Source: Pseudomonadota bacterium (GTDB taxonomy: Bacteria > Pseudomonadota > Gammaproteobacteria > Xanthomonadales > Xanthomonadaceae). Taken from it: a DNA stretch of 64,000 nucleotides. Shown here piece after piece: positions 40,951 through 48,906 of the stretch. The stretch is taken from assembly GCA_023430045.1 (NCBI GenBank), contig JAEZCF010000121.1, positions 1 to 64,000 on the forward strand. The letters run 5' to 3'. The notes beneath the pieces were generated by a model. It was not told the origin of the DNA, did no database searches, and worked only from the letters and a program-made list of their open reading frames with translations. Numbering within the stretch: the first letter of the stretch is position 1; each line of letters starts with the position of its first letter. The translations under genes and the position numbers were made by a program.

Positions 40951-43305
40951 TCAGCGTCCGCGTGTCGCTGGCGTCGCTGCCGACATGGAATACGGTTGTT
41001 CAGCGCCCTGCCCCGGCCAGGCGGTATTGGCTTCTGCCTGCATCACGAAACGCAGTTCGCCGCCAGCCACGATTTCGTCATGGCGCAGGAAGGCCCGCTG
41101 CAGCGGCTTGCCGTTGAGCAGCACCGAGCCGATGTACCCGTGGCCGGCATCGAGCCCTTCGGCCACGATGCGGAACTGCTTGCCGTTGGGCAGGTCGAGC
41201 GTGGCCCTGGGCAGGAACGGACGGCCGATGATGTATTCGCCGCTGCCCGGCGCCACCGGGTAGAAGCCCAGCGCGGTGAACAGGTACCACGCCGACATCT
41301 GGCCCAGGTCATCGTTGCCGGCCAGCCCATCGGGACGGTCGGCGTACTGGGTGTCCATGATCTGCTTCAGGCGCGCCTGGGTACGCCACGGCTGGCCGGC
41401 ATGGGCATACAGGTATGCGACATGATGGCTCGGCTCGTTGCCATGCGCGTACCAGCCGATCAGCCCGGTGATGTCTTCCATGTGCTCGAATACCGATGGG
41501 TCCACCTTGGCCTCGAACACCTGGTCCAGCCGCGCCAGCAGGGCGTCGCTGCCACCATGCGCCGAGGCCAGTCCGGCGACATCCTGCGGCACGTACCACG
41601 AGTACTGCCAAGCATTGCCTTCGGTGTAATCGGTGCCGTAGCCGCTGGCATCCGGATCGAACGGCGTGCGGAAGCTGCCGTCGCGGTTGCGCGCGCGCAT
41701 GAAGCCGGTCCCGGCGTCGAATGCATGACGCCAGTTGCCGGCGCGCCTGTCGAACTGCTGCTGCACGTCGCTGCGGCCCATCGCCTGCGCCATGCGCGCG
41801 ATGGTCCAGTCGTCGTAAGCATATTCCAGCGTCTTGCTGGCGGCCTCGCCTTCTTCATCGATCGGCACCCAGCCCAGTTCGCGATACTGCGCGATGCCGT
41901 CGTAGGGACCGTAATTGGCGGTGGCGACCATCGCCTCCAGCGCCTTGTCGGCGTCGAAACCTCGGATGCCCTTCAGGTACGCATCGGCGATCACCGGCAC
42001 CGCGTGGTAGCCGATCATGCACCAGGTTTCCTGACCGTGGAACGCCCACACCGGCAGCATGCCGTAGGCGCTGTGCTGCTGGTGGGCAAGCAGCGAGTTG
42101 ATGAAATCGCTGCTGCGTTTTTCCGGCTGCACCAGGGTCAGCAGCGGATGCAGCGCGCGGTAGGTATCCCACAGCGAGAACGTCGAGTAGTTCGTGAACC
42201 CTTCGGCGCGGTGCACGGCGTTGTCCGAGCCGCGGTACTGGCCATCGACATCCATGAACAGCGTCGGGCCCAGCAGGGTGTGGTACAGGGCGGTATAGGC
42301 ACTGCGGCGGTCATGCTCCGGCGCTTCGACATCCAGCACCGCCAGCGCATCGCTCCACTGCCTGCGCGCGTCGGCGCGGACCTTGTCGAACTCGAACCCG
42401 GGCACCTCCGCATCCAGGTTGGCGATGGCGCCGGCCTCGCTCACCGATGACAGTGCCACGGTGACCACCAGCGGCGCGTCCAGCGCGCCGAAATCGAACG
42501 TGCCGACCAGCTGGCGGCCCTCTATCTGGGCGCGCTGCTTCGGCGATTGATGGCCCGGCGGCGGGAATCCCTTGTAGGCGATATCGGTTTCGGTATTGTG
42601 CAGTTCGTGCGCCTTCACCGCGCGCGAAAACCGCATCGCGAAGTACAGCTGCCGTCCCGGTGCCCAGCCGCGGGTTTCGCGGAAACCGGTCAGCGTTCCA
42701 TCCTCGCGCATGCGCAGGCGCGACCACAGGATCTTGCCGGGATAATCGTAAAGGCTGGTGCGCAGGTCCAGCAGTACCTTGGCCGGCGTGCCGGCAGGAT
42801 AGGTGTAGCGATGCACGCCGACGCGGCTGCTGGCCGTCAGCTCCGCACGCACATGATGGGCGTCGAGGGTGACTGCGTAATAGCCCGGCTCCGCGCGCTC
42901 GTCGTCGTGGCGGAACCGCGACGTGTAACCGCTGCGCGGCGTGTCCGGATCGCCGCGCTCCAGACCGGGATCACCGGTATAGGGCATCAGCAGCACATCA
43001 CCGAGATCGGAGTGGCCACTGCCGGAAAAATGGGTGTGCGAGAAGCCGACGATGCTGGAATCGTCGTGCCGGTAGCCGGCCGCCCAGCCATAGGCCTTTT
43101 CGCGTGGCTGGATGCGTGTATCCGGGCTGAGCTGGACCATGCCGAACGGCACCGTCGCGCCGGGATACGTATGTCCCTCGCCCGCCGTGCCGATGAACGG
43201 GTCCACGGCAGCGAAGGCGCGTTCACCCACGCTGGCCGCCTGCGCGGTGGCAAGGCCCGCCACCATGCCGACCACAGTGGCGGCAACTCTCCAGCGTTTC
43301 AACAT
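40951..43305 (-). CDS. Secreted GH92 alpha-mannosidase
   Basis: The 784-residue precursor has a signal peptide (ATVVGMVAGLATAQA). The GH92 fold opens with FAAVDPFIGTAGEGHTYPGATVPFGMVQLSPDT and closes with GLAGNDDLGQMSAWYLFTALGFYPVAPG. GH92 enzymes are calcium-dependent exo-alpha-mannosidases, mostly alpha-1,2, acting on N-glycans or yeast mannan. GGGGAG lies 8 nt before the ATG. It is convergent with mocA and stands alone. Linkage specificity is not readable. Confidence 0.92.
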   Translation of the reverse strand: MLKRWRVAATVVGMVAGLATAQAASVGERAFAAVDPFIGTAGEGHTYPGATVPFGMVQLSPDTRIQPREKAYGWAAGYRHDDSSIVGFSHTHFSGSGHSDLGDVLLMPYTGDPGLERGDPDTPRSGYTSRFRHDDERAEPGYYAVTLDAHHVRAELTASSRVGVHRYTYPAGTPAKVLLDLRTSLYDYPGKILWSRLRMREDGTLTGFRETRGWAPGRQLYFAMRFSRAVKAHELHNTETDIAYKGFPPPGHQSPKQRAQIEGRQLVGTFDFGALDAPLVVTVALSSVSEAGAIANLDAEVPGFEFDKVRADARRQWSDALAVLDVEAPEHDRRSAYTALYHTLLGPTLFMDVDGQYRGSDNAVHRAEGFTNYSTFSLWDTYRALHPLLTLVQPEKRSSDFINSLLAHQQHSAYGMLPVWAFHGQETWCMIGYHAVPVIADAYLKGIRGFDADKALEAMVATANYGPYDGIAQYRELGWVPIDEEGEAASKTLEYAYDDWTIARMAQAMGRSDVQQQFDRRAGNWRHAFDAGTGFMRARNRDGSFRTPFDPDASGYGTDYTEGNAWQYSWYVPQDVAGLASAHGGSDALLARLDQVFEAKVDPSVFEHMEDITGLIGWYAHGNEPSHHVAYLYAHAGQPWRTQARLKQIMDTQYADRPDGLAGNDDLGQMSAWYLFTALGFYPVAPGSGEYIIGRPFLPRATLDLPNGKQFRIVAEGLDAGHGYIGSVLLNGKPLQRAFLRHDEIVAGGELRFVMQAEANTAWPGQGAEQPYSMSAATPATRGR

Positions 43306-43327
43306 TGACAGGCTCCCCGGCGAATTT

Positions 43328-43348
43328 GGATCGATATAAAGCCGATCC
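43328..43348 (-). promoter_or_regulatory. Inverted repeat at the GH92 promoter
   Basis: GGATCG-N9-CGATCC is a perfect 6-bp inverted repeat just upstream of the GH92 start (minus strand). The AT-rich spacer holds TATATC, a possible -10 box. It may be an operator; no regulator gene is near. Confidence 0.35.
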
Positions 43349-43392
43349 TAGCACCGACGATCGCAGCCCGCATGCTGCAGCGCGCAGGTCTG

Positions 43393-43728
43393 TCAGGCGC
43401 GCCCGTCCCCCATCGCCACGGTGAGTGGCTGCAGGTCAGCAGACCCGCGCGGCCGCACCACGCGTGCCATCTCCACGCCATCGCGCAGCAGCACCAGGGT
43501 GGGCCACAGCTTCACGGTGAAGGAGCGACCCAGTGGCCGCCCCTTGCCATCTTCCACCCAGCGCTGCGCCAGATCGGGGTGCTGCTGCAAGAACGCCTGC
43601 ACGACCGGCTGCGCGGCCTGGCAGTGCCCGCACCACGTCGCGCCGAACTGCAGCAACAGCCATCCGCGCGACTGGTCGACGTCCGCTCGCAGTGGCTCTT
43701 CACCTGGCGCGTCCTGCATGCCGGTCAT
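43393..43728 (-). CDS. Thioredoxin-like protein
   Basis: The 111-residue protein is one thioredoxin fold with the active site WCGHC (Cys33 and Cys36) and the cis-Pro in KLWPTLVLL. CGHC rather than CGPC recalls disulfide isomerase or periplasmic thioredoxins, but no signal peptide is seen. Its ATG overlaps the stop of the upstream gene by 4 nt. It probably reduces cytoplasmic disulfides under stress. Confidence 0.88.
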   Translation of the reverse strand: MTGMQDAPGEEPLRADVDQSRGWLLLQFGATWCGHCQAAQPVVQAFLQQHPDLAQRWVEDGKGRPLGRSFTVKLWPTLVLLRDGVEMARVVRPRGSADLQPLTVAMGDGRA

Positions 43729-44138
43729 GAAAGCGCCCGCTCGATGTCTTCCAGCGGTGCGTTGGTGAAATCCTTGGCGAGATCCTTCACCAGGCGTGCC
43801 TGCGCTTCCTTGTGCAGCTGCGGGCGGATCCGTCCCAGCGTCTGCGGATCGGCCACCAGCACCAGATGCGCATAGCGGTTGTTGAGTGCATCGTCATTGA
43901 GTTGCCCGGCCAGCTGCTTGGCGAAGGTTGCTTCATTGAGCTGGGCGATGCTCATGTCGTTGGGCATGGCACCGGATGGACCCTGGCCGGAAATGCCCTG
44001 CTCGCTGACATCGCGCAGCTTCAGCTCATCATGCTGTTTCAGCTTCAGTCCCGTGCCGGTACCTGTACTGGTGAACACACGTGCCGAAGCGCCATCGGCG
44101 ACCACGACCAGGGTGCCTTCGGGAATGGTATGGGTCAT
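43725..44138 (-). CDS. Host-attachment family protein (AtsE-like, eRF1-type fold)
   Basis: The 137-residue protein matches the protein-required-for-attachment-to-host-cells family: TLVVVADGASARVF at the start, FAKQLAGQLNDDALNNRYAHLVLVADPQTLGRIRPQL in the middle, and LVKDLAKDFTNAPLEDIERAL at the end. The family is related to the baeRF eRF1-like proteins, so a ribosome- or RNA-linked stress role is possible. GGAGGAG stands about 7 nt before the ATG. It is co-translated with the thioredoxin gene. Confidence 0.87.
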   Translation of the reverse strand: MTHTIPEGTLVVVADGASARVFTSTGTGTGLKLKQHDELKLRDVSEQGISGQGPSGAMPNDMSIAQLNEATFAKQLAGQLNDDALNNRYAHLVLVADPQTLGRIRPQLHKEAQARLVKDLAKDFTNAPLEDIERALS

Positions 44139-44354
44139 CGTCTGCTCCTCCGCGCCTGTGCGCGATTGCTATATGCAGGGTCCACCGTAGGGGGAATGAT
44201 GTAAGGACGGCGCGTGCCCGGTGTGTGCGTTGCGTGCAACATGGAAGTGCCACGGCAGACAGGTAAGCACGTGACGCGCGCGGAGCAGAGCGCCCCACCC
44301 GCCGGGCAGAGATCGGGTACGCTGCGCTTTCCCGCCGGATTAAAGGATTTCGTG

Positions 44355-44597
44355 ATGGAATGGATCAAGCTCCTTCGTGGTGCCTCGCTTTCCGTGCTGG
44401 TGCTCTGCGGCGTGTCCGCCTGCGCCACCTACGATGATTCAGCGATGTACGGCCACTGTACCGAACCGGCCCACGTCAAGGACCTTCCGCCCCAGGTCGC
44501 CCGGCGCGAAAGTCGTTGCGACCGGCTGGAATGGAATACCGGCAAGGACGGCAAGGACGCGCCGCTGGATTTCAGCGGAAGCCGCAGGAACGACTGA
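44355..44597 (+). CDS. Small lipoprotein, unknown function
   Basis: The 80-residue precursor has a short hydrophobic signal ending in VSACA, a lipobox with lipidated Cys near residue 22. The mature part is short and charged with two further Cys. I prefer ATG 44355, which gives a normal signal, over an in-frame ATG at 44214. Its end overlaps the convergent HAD gene by 26 bp. Confidence 0.75.
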   Translation: MEWIKLLRGASLSVLVLCGVSACATYDDSAMYGHCTEPAHVKDLPPQVARRESRCDRLEWNTGKDGKDAPLDFSGSRRND

Positions 44598-45327
44598 GCA
44601 TCACCTGCGCCGCCACCTCACCGGCCTGGCTGGGCACGCCGCCGTCCAGCAGTCCGTGGATTCCATCCAGCCGTGCCGCCTCGTAGGTCGGCTGCGCAGC
44701 GCTTTCATTGGCGACCCCGTGGGGGTTGAACCAGCAGCTGTCGATGCCGAACCGGTTGCCACCCAGCACGTCGGCTTCCAGGCGGTCGCCGATGATGACG
44801 GTCTCCCGCTTGATGCATGACGTGGCCATCCGCGTGGTGTAGTCGAAGAAACGCTCGTCCGGCTTCGCATGCCCGCAGGCTTCGGAGGTGGCGACGAAGC
44901 CGATCAGGTCCTGCAGGCCGGAACAGGCGATGCGCTGCCGCTGCACCTGGTCGATGCCATTAGTGATGATGCCGATCTGGCCATGCGCCGACAGCGCCTC
45001 GCAGAGCGCGCGCGCACCTTCCACGAGCACCACGGTCTGCGGGAGCCATTCCAGGTAGGCATGGCTGGCTTCGGCCGGATCGATATCGAGGCGGTGCTGG
45101 CCGAACAGACGGCGGAAGCGCTCCACCTTCAGGAAATCCTTGTCGATAAGACCGCCTTCCAGGTCCCGCCACAGCTGCTGGTTCGCCGTCTGGTAATCGG
45201 CGAACAGCGTGTCCGCCTGAAGACCACTGCCAAGGCTGTGCAGCGTGCGTTCGAACGACAGCCGTTCCGATGCACGGAAATCCAGCAGCGTGTCATCCAG
45301 GTCCAGCAGGAAAAGGCGGTAATGCAT
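44572..45327 (-). CDS. HAD-family nucleotidase (YjjG-like)
   Basis: The 251-residue phosphatase has the HAD motifs DLDDTLLDF (nucleophile Asp9, acid/base Asp11), IITNG (motif II), the KPDERFF Lys (motif III) and IIGDRLEADVLGG (motif IV). The cap and overall length match YjjG, a 5'-nucleotidase that removes non-canonical pyrimidine nucleotides. It lies just downstream of the ssrA gene on the same strand. Confidence 0.85.
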   Translation of the reverse strand: MHYRLFLLDLDDTLLDFRASERLSFERTLHSLGSGLQADTLFADYQTANQQLWRDLEGGLIDKDFLKVERFRRLFGQHRLDIDPAEASHAYLEWLPQTVVLVEGARALCEALSAHGQIGIITNGIDQVQRQRIACSGLQDLIGFVATSEACGHAKPDERFFDYTTRMATSCIKRETVIIGDRLEADVLGGNRFGIDSCWFNPHGVANESAAQPTYEAARLDGIHGLLDGGVPSQAGEVAAQVMLSRSCGFR

Positions 45328-45411
45328 GGCGACGCAGTGTAGCGATCTGGCCCGGCGGCCACCACTGCCGGTGCAGCATCGCCGCTACAGTGGACGATAC
45401 CTGGAACAGAA

Positions 45412-45437
45412 CCACCCCGCCGTTTCCGGCAGGGTGG
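45412..45437 (-). terminator. Strong hairpin at the 3' end of ssrA
   Basis: CCACCCCGCCG and CGGCAGGGTGG form an 11-bp stem (one G-U pair) around a 4-base loop. On the minus strand it lies 35 nt after the tmRNA tag stop codon and is followed by GGTTCTGTTCC. It is probably the terminator of the permuted tmRNA transcript. Confidence 0.6.
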
Positions 45438-45598
45438 CTGCGCGTTCGATGACCACGTGCGCTTGCGTGGATCAGGCCGCCATGCGGACCTGATGATAAT
45501 CGTCTTGATTGGCGATTATGGTTGTTGCGCCGATTACGTCGGTCGCCTCTCGAGCTGTCCACGCAGATTGCTCGCCACGTCGAAACCAGTACAGCCCC
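45438..45598 (-). ncRNA. ssrA: tmRNA coding piece (5' half of ssrA, placed downstream)
   Basis: Read on the minus strand, this RNA begins at 45598 with GGGGCTGTACTGGTTTCGAC, the conserved tmRNA 5' end: acceptor-stem strand plus D-arm. The tag frame runs 45513-45475 and reads GCC AAT CAA GAC... for ANQDDYHQVRMAA, then TGA at 45474-45472. ATAATC just before the resume codon matches the conserved element of E. coli (ATAGTC). A P5-like hairpin (CCACG/CGTGG) follows the stop. ACAGC (45558-45554) can pair with GCTGT of the acceptor piece to rebuild helix P2. The 3' end is approximate. Confidence 0.92.
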
Positions 45599-45630
45599 TT
45601 CACCTGGGTATTGGCCCCCCAACAGCCAGG
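45599..45630 (-). other. Intervening segment of the permuted ssrA
   Basis: These 32 nt lie between the mature CCA end of the acceptor piece and the GGGGCTG start of the coding piece. Together with flanking bases they can fold by ACCTGG/CCAGGT pairing into a hairpin. In known permuted tmRNAs this segment is removed during maturation, leaving two RNAs; that is inferred here. Confidence 0.85.
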
Positions 45631-45745
45631 TGGTGGAGCTGGCGGGACTCGAACCCGCGTCCGCAACGCATCCTCATTGCTTCATACAGCCATATCCCGT
45701 TGCCAACGACTGCATTCGGGTGTGCGCCCCTTTCGAGGCGCAGGG
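45631..45745 (-). ncRNA. ssrA: tmRNA acceptor piece (3' half of ssrA, placed upstream)
   Basis: On the minus strand this piece ends at 45631 with GGACGCGGGTTCGAGTCCCG and then CAGCTCCACCA: a T-arm, the acceptor strand and an encoded CCA. CAGCTCC pairs fully with GGGGCTG of the coding piece (one G-U), as in E. coli tmRNA. The GAGGATG...GGACGCGGG segment also resembles the E. coli 3' region. GCTGT (45690-45686) can pair with ACAGC of the coding piece. The 5' end near 45745 is set by a short hairpin TGCGCC/GGCGCA (45742-45723) and a candidate promoter just upstream. Because this half precedes the 5' half, the gene is circularly permuted. Confidence 0.92.
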
Positions 45746-45773
45746 ATATTGAGCCATCATCACGCACTGACAG
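45746..45773 (-). promoter_or_regulatory. Candidate promoter of ssrA
   Basis: On the minus strand CTGTCA (45773-45768) and CAATAT (45751-45746) are 16 bp apart, a weak sigma-70 match. It is placed just before the 5' hairpin of the acceptor piece. The true start site is not known. Confidence 0.35.
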
Positions 45774-45866
45774 CTTCCAGAAACCGCTCATCCAGCGGGT
45801 CATCACCGCCAGCAATGCACGCCACGATGCGCGACGTGTCCGCGTCCGCTCAAGCCCCCACTGGAT

Positions 45867-46556
45867 TCACGCAGCGCTGCCCAGCATGCCGGAATCCATC
45901 TCCAGCCTCCGCTCCAATGCGTGCAGGTGGGCGGCGAAACCTTCCGGCGCGCGTCCGCTGCGGCGGGCGCTGGTCATCACGCAGGGGCTTCCGCCCCAGT
46001 GAATGCGCGCGCCCTGCGCATGCAGGCGCTGCACCAGCGCGACATCCTCGTGGCACGTCATCGCCGCGAATCCACCGGCGGCCGCATACGCAGCAGCGCA
46101 TACGCCGAGATTGGCGCCGTGGATACGGCCATGGCCGTCGCCCCAGCGTTCGGTGCTGCGCAGGTAGCTGCGCAGCAGATGCTCATCCGGGCTGCCGGCC
46201 AGAAGGTCCACGACGCCGCAGAACACATCATGCTGGCAGGCCAACTGTCCTGACAGCCAGTCCGGTGGCACCTGGCTGTCAGCGTCGGTGCTGGCAAGCC
46301 ACCGCGCGCCCTGGGCGAGCAGATGGTCGGCGGCGGCCGCGCGTGCGGCGCCGACGCAGCGCACCTCCATGTCCAGCGTCTGCACACCGGCGAGCCGGCA
46401 TTGCCAGGCGGTGCCATCGCTGCATGCATCAAGCGCGACCACCACGCGCACCTCTTCACCCAGCAGCGCAGGATGACGGGCGGCCCGGTGCACGGACGCC
46501 AGGCACGCTCCGATGTGTGCTGCTTCATCATGCGCGGGGATCAGCACGCCGATCAT
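45867..46556 (-). CDS. Family 2 glycosyltransferase
   Basis: The 229-residue protein has a GT-A nucleotide-sugar domain (VLIPAHDEAAHIGACLASV, DXD in ASTDADSQVPPDWL, and CHEDVALVQRL). It has no membrane helix, so it works in the cytoplasm or loosely at the membrane. It is the last gene of a four-gene operon and overlaps the methyltransferase by 4 nt. The acceptor is unknown. Confidence 0.87.
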   Translation of the reverse strand: MIGVLIPAHDEAAHIGACLASVHRAARHPALLGEEVRVVVALDACSDGTAWQCRLAGVQTLDMEVRCVGAARAAAADHLLAQGARWLASTDADSQVPPDWLSGQLACQHDVFCGVVDLLAGSPDEHLLRSYLRSTERWGDGHGRIHGANLGVCAAAYAAAGGFAAMTCHEDVALVQRLHAQGARIHWGGSPCVMTSARRSGRAPEGFAAHLHALERRLEMDSGMLGSAA

Positions 46557-47140
46557 CGCCGCCCCTCCGCGGCCGCGATGGACAACGGTACCCGCGCCCA
46601 GCCCTGCAGCAGGAAATCATCATCGCGGTAATCGAATACCGTCGTCAGTCCGGCACCCAGAGCAGCGTGCACGGCGTCGGCGCTGCTGCGCGCCTGGTCG
46701 AATGACACCCGCCAGTGACACGCCACCAGCAGGCCATCCACCGCGAGAGCGGCATGCAGCCCTTCGCGCAGCGCCGCCAGTTCTTCGGCCGGCAGGTAAT
46801 ACCCCATTTCGCTGCAGACGATGAGATCGAAATGCCCTTCCGGCCACTGCCCGGGATGCCGTGCCTGCTGCAGGCGCACCTGCGGCAGGTCGCGCGTGGA
46901 CTGCCGCGCCTGCTCCAGGGCCGCCGCGCTCAGGTCGGTCGCCAGCAGGCGCTCGCAGCGCGTGGCCAGTTCACGGGTAAGCACACCATTCGAGCATCCG
47001 GCCTCCCAGCCGCGCCCGTAGTGGGCGCGTGGCAGGCTCGCCAGCAGCAGCGCACGCTTGCGCGCTTCGTACCACGAATGGCGGTAACCGAACGGATCCG
47101 GCCGGGCATGCAGCTCATCGAAGTAGGCGCCCATGCTCAT
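46553..47140 (-). CDS. NodS-like SAM-dependent methyltransferase
   Basis: The 195-residue protein is a class I methyltransferase: motif I WEAGCSNGVLTREL, acidic LATDLSAAALEQAR, motif FDLIVCSEMGYYL. The N-terminal FDELHARPDPFGYRHSWYEARKRALLLASLP segment is like NodS, which N-methylates deacetylated chitooligosaccharides. Next to a PIG-L deacetylase this fits methylation of a freed amine. It overlaps both neighbours by 4 nt. Confidence 0.87.
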   Translation of the reverse strand: MSMGAYFDELHARPDPFGYRHSWYEARKRALLLASLPRAHYGRGWEAGCSNGVLTRELATRCERLLATDLSAAALEQARQSTRDLPQVRLQQARHPGQWPEGHFDLIVCSEMGYYLPAEELAALREGLHAALAVDGLLVACHWRVSFDQARSSADAVHAALGAGLTTVFDYRDDDFLLQGWARVPLSIAAAEGRR

Positions 47141-47889
47141 GCCAGGAAGACCTCATGGCTGCGACCGAAGCGTGCCAGCACGTGCGCCGGCAGGATGGGC
47201 GCGCTGGACAGCTGCTCGACCGCGCCGGTCTGGGTACGGAAGCAGGCGATGGCCGCCTGCTTCATCGCTGCATGGCCGCGCACGTCCAGCAGTCGTGGAT
47301 TCGGCCATGCACTCCGTACGACGCCAGGATCCAGCCAGTGCCATCCCCATACCGGGTATTCCAGCAGCCTGGCGGATGCGTTCCGTACCGCATCCTGCGC
47401 TGCACGGAAACTGGCTTCGTGGTCCGGGTGCCCGTCCTGACGCCACGGCGCGAGCACCAGATCGTCATGGCGCACCACCGCGCGCAATGCGCTGCGCAGG
47501 GCATCCTCGGCAGCCGTGACACCACCATCGTCGATGGCCAGATGCATCACTCCGGGACGTGCCAGACCGAGGACAGCCAGTGCCTCGCGCAGTTCCTGCC
47601 TGCGCTGCGTCCGCAGCCGGTCCGGCGTCCACCACGGATCCAACGGATAACACGCTTCACCATCGGTCACCGCGACCACCTGCACCGCCACGCCGGCGTT
47701 GGCCGCCATGCGCATCAGGCCGGCACAAGCCAGGACTTCGTCGTCCGGGTGCGGAGCCACGACCACCAACCGCCGGGCATCGCCCAGCAGCTCCGGGGTC
47801 GGCGTCGCCGGCCGCTGCCACAACCATGCGCAGTCCGCCCACATGGATTCATCGGTGCCGGTGCCATCCAGCATGCCTACAGCGTCCAT
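47137..47889 (-). CDS. PIG-L family N-acetyl deacetylase
   Basis: The 250-residue protein has the LmbE/PIG-L metal motif AHPDDE (VVVAPHPDDEVLACAG) and the second motif HPDHEASF. It should remove an N-acyl group from a sugar in a zinc-dependent way. Its first 13 nt overlap the acyl-CoA-dehydrogenase-like gene and its end overlaps the methyltransferase. Confidence 0.9.
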   Translation of the reverse strand: MDAVGMLDGTGTDESMWADCAWLWQRPATPTPELLGDARRLVVVAPHPDDEVLACAGLMRMAANAGVAVQVVAVTDGEACYPLDPWWTPDRLRTQRRQELREALAVLGLARPGVMHLAIDDGGVTAAEDALRSALRAVVRHDDLVLAPWRQDGHPDHEASFRAAQDAVRNASARLLEYPVWGWHWLDPGVVRSAWPNPRLLDVRGHAAMKQAAIACFRTQTGAVEQLSSAPILPAHVLARFGRSHEVFLA

Positions 47890-48821
47890 GGCACGTCTCC
47901 GGGTTCCATCGCCGCGCCGAGTGCCACCCAGTCCCGATCAGCATGGCTCTGGCGGATGAAGACAGTGAGATCCGCCCAGCGCCGCGCAGTGTCTGCCTCC
48001 AGGCACATCGGACCGGGACCCAGCGCGCGGCCGGCAAGATCCAGCACGTTCACACAGGCCCGTTCCACCACGCTGCGGGCCAGGATCACCGCCTGCTGGT
48101 GGGTGCGGGCGGGTGCCGCATCGATGGCGCCGGCCAGCTCGCGCAGGCAGGCTGCCGCCGGGCCGAGCGCCATGCCGATACGGCCAAGCAGGCGTTCGCG
48201 CAGCTCGCCCGCCGCACGGCTGCGCACGCTTTCGGCCAGCTGGGTGGCGGCACCGAACCACACCGCTGCGATCCCGCCGCCACCGTGCCAGAAGCCCGGT
48301 CGGTGCAGATAGGCGCCCGGTGGCCCTATGAGAGCCGCCGGTGTTGCATTGAAATGCGTGGTCGCTGAGCGTACCGCGGCCATGCCGGGCGCCGCCCATC
48401 CGGAAGCCTCCATCGTCACGCTGTCGTCGATGTCCACCCGCAGCAGCCGCTCGCCGCCGTCGTCGCGCACCGTGACCAGGGCGGCATCGACGATATCCGC
48501 CCCTGAACACCAGGGCTTGTCACCGCTCGCGGAGCGGCCACGGGGGTCGAATGTCAGGACGCTGCCCGGTGCATGCGCGGCCCATACGGCCATCAGGCAT
48601 CCGTCCGCCGCCGGCGGCGCGCCGAGTTCGGCGAGAATGGCCACCGCATCGTGATGGGCTTCCAGCACCTTTGCCAGGCACAGGTCGTGGGCACCGATCC
48701 GGGCCAGCATGCGCCATCGCTGCAGGGTGTCGCCGTGGCCCGGCAACGGCAATTCCGGTTCATCCCGCAGCCATGCGTCAGCCTGCGCGCGCAACGCGCC
48801 CTGTTCCTGCCTTCCGATCAT
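47877..48821 (-). CDS. Acyl-CoA-dehydrogenase-like protein
   Basis: The 314-residue protein has the acyl-CoA dehydrogenase middle and C-terminal fold (SGADIVDAALVTVRDDGGERLLRVDI and the helical RTHQQAVILARSVVERACVNVLDLAGRALG). It is shorter than the usual 380 residues because the N-terminal helical domain is reduced. I do not find the usual catalytic Glu by eye, so it may use an unusual substrate or be a structural homologue. It is the first gene of the operon with PIG-L, NodS-like and GT2 genes. The ATG at 48821 is the likely start. Confidence 0.75.
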   Translation of the reverse strand: MIGRQEQGALRAQADAWLRDEPELPLPGHGDTLQRWRMLARIGAHDLCLAKVLEAHHDAVAILAELGAPPAADGCLMAVWAAHAPGSVLTFDPRGRSASGDKPWCSGADIVDAALVTVRDDGGERLLRVDIDDSVTMEASGWAAPGMAAVRSATTHFNATPAALIGPPGAYLHRPGFWHGGGGIAAVWFGAATQLAESVRSRAAGELRERLLGRIGMALGPAAACLRELAGAIDAAPARTHQQAVILARSVVERACVNVLDLAGRALGPGPMCLEADTARRWADLTVFIRQSHADRDWVALGAAMEPGDVPWTL

Positions 48822-48906
48822 GCTGCCCTGCCGTGGATGATGTGACCGCCACGCTACGCAGGCGGGTGTCTGCAGGACGTGGGCACAGCGTGTAGCCGGT
48901 GGCATG

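Noticed and set aside
45631..45665. A tRNA gene on the minus strand
   Set aside because: The T-arm and CCA look like a tRNA end, but no anticodon arm lies upstream at tRNA distance and the matching 5' strand is the tmRNA start on the other side of the spacer.
45472..45666. 64-codon frame ending in the tmRNA tag
   Set aside because: It reads through the acceptor end, spacer and 5' half of ssrA; only the 13-codon tag at its end is meant to be translated.
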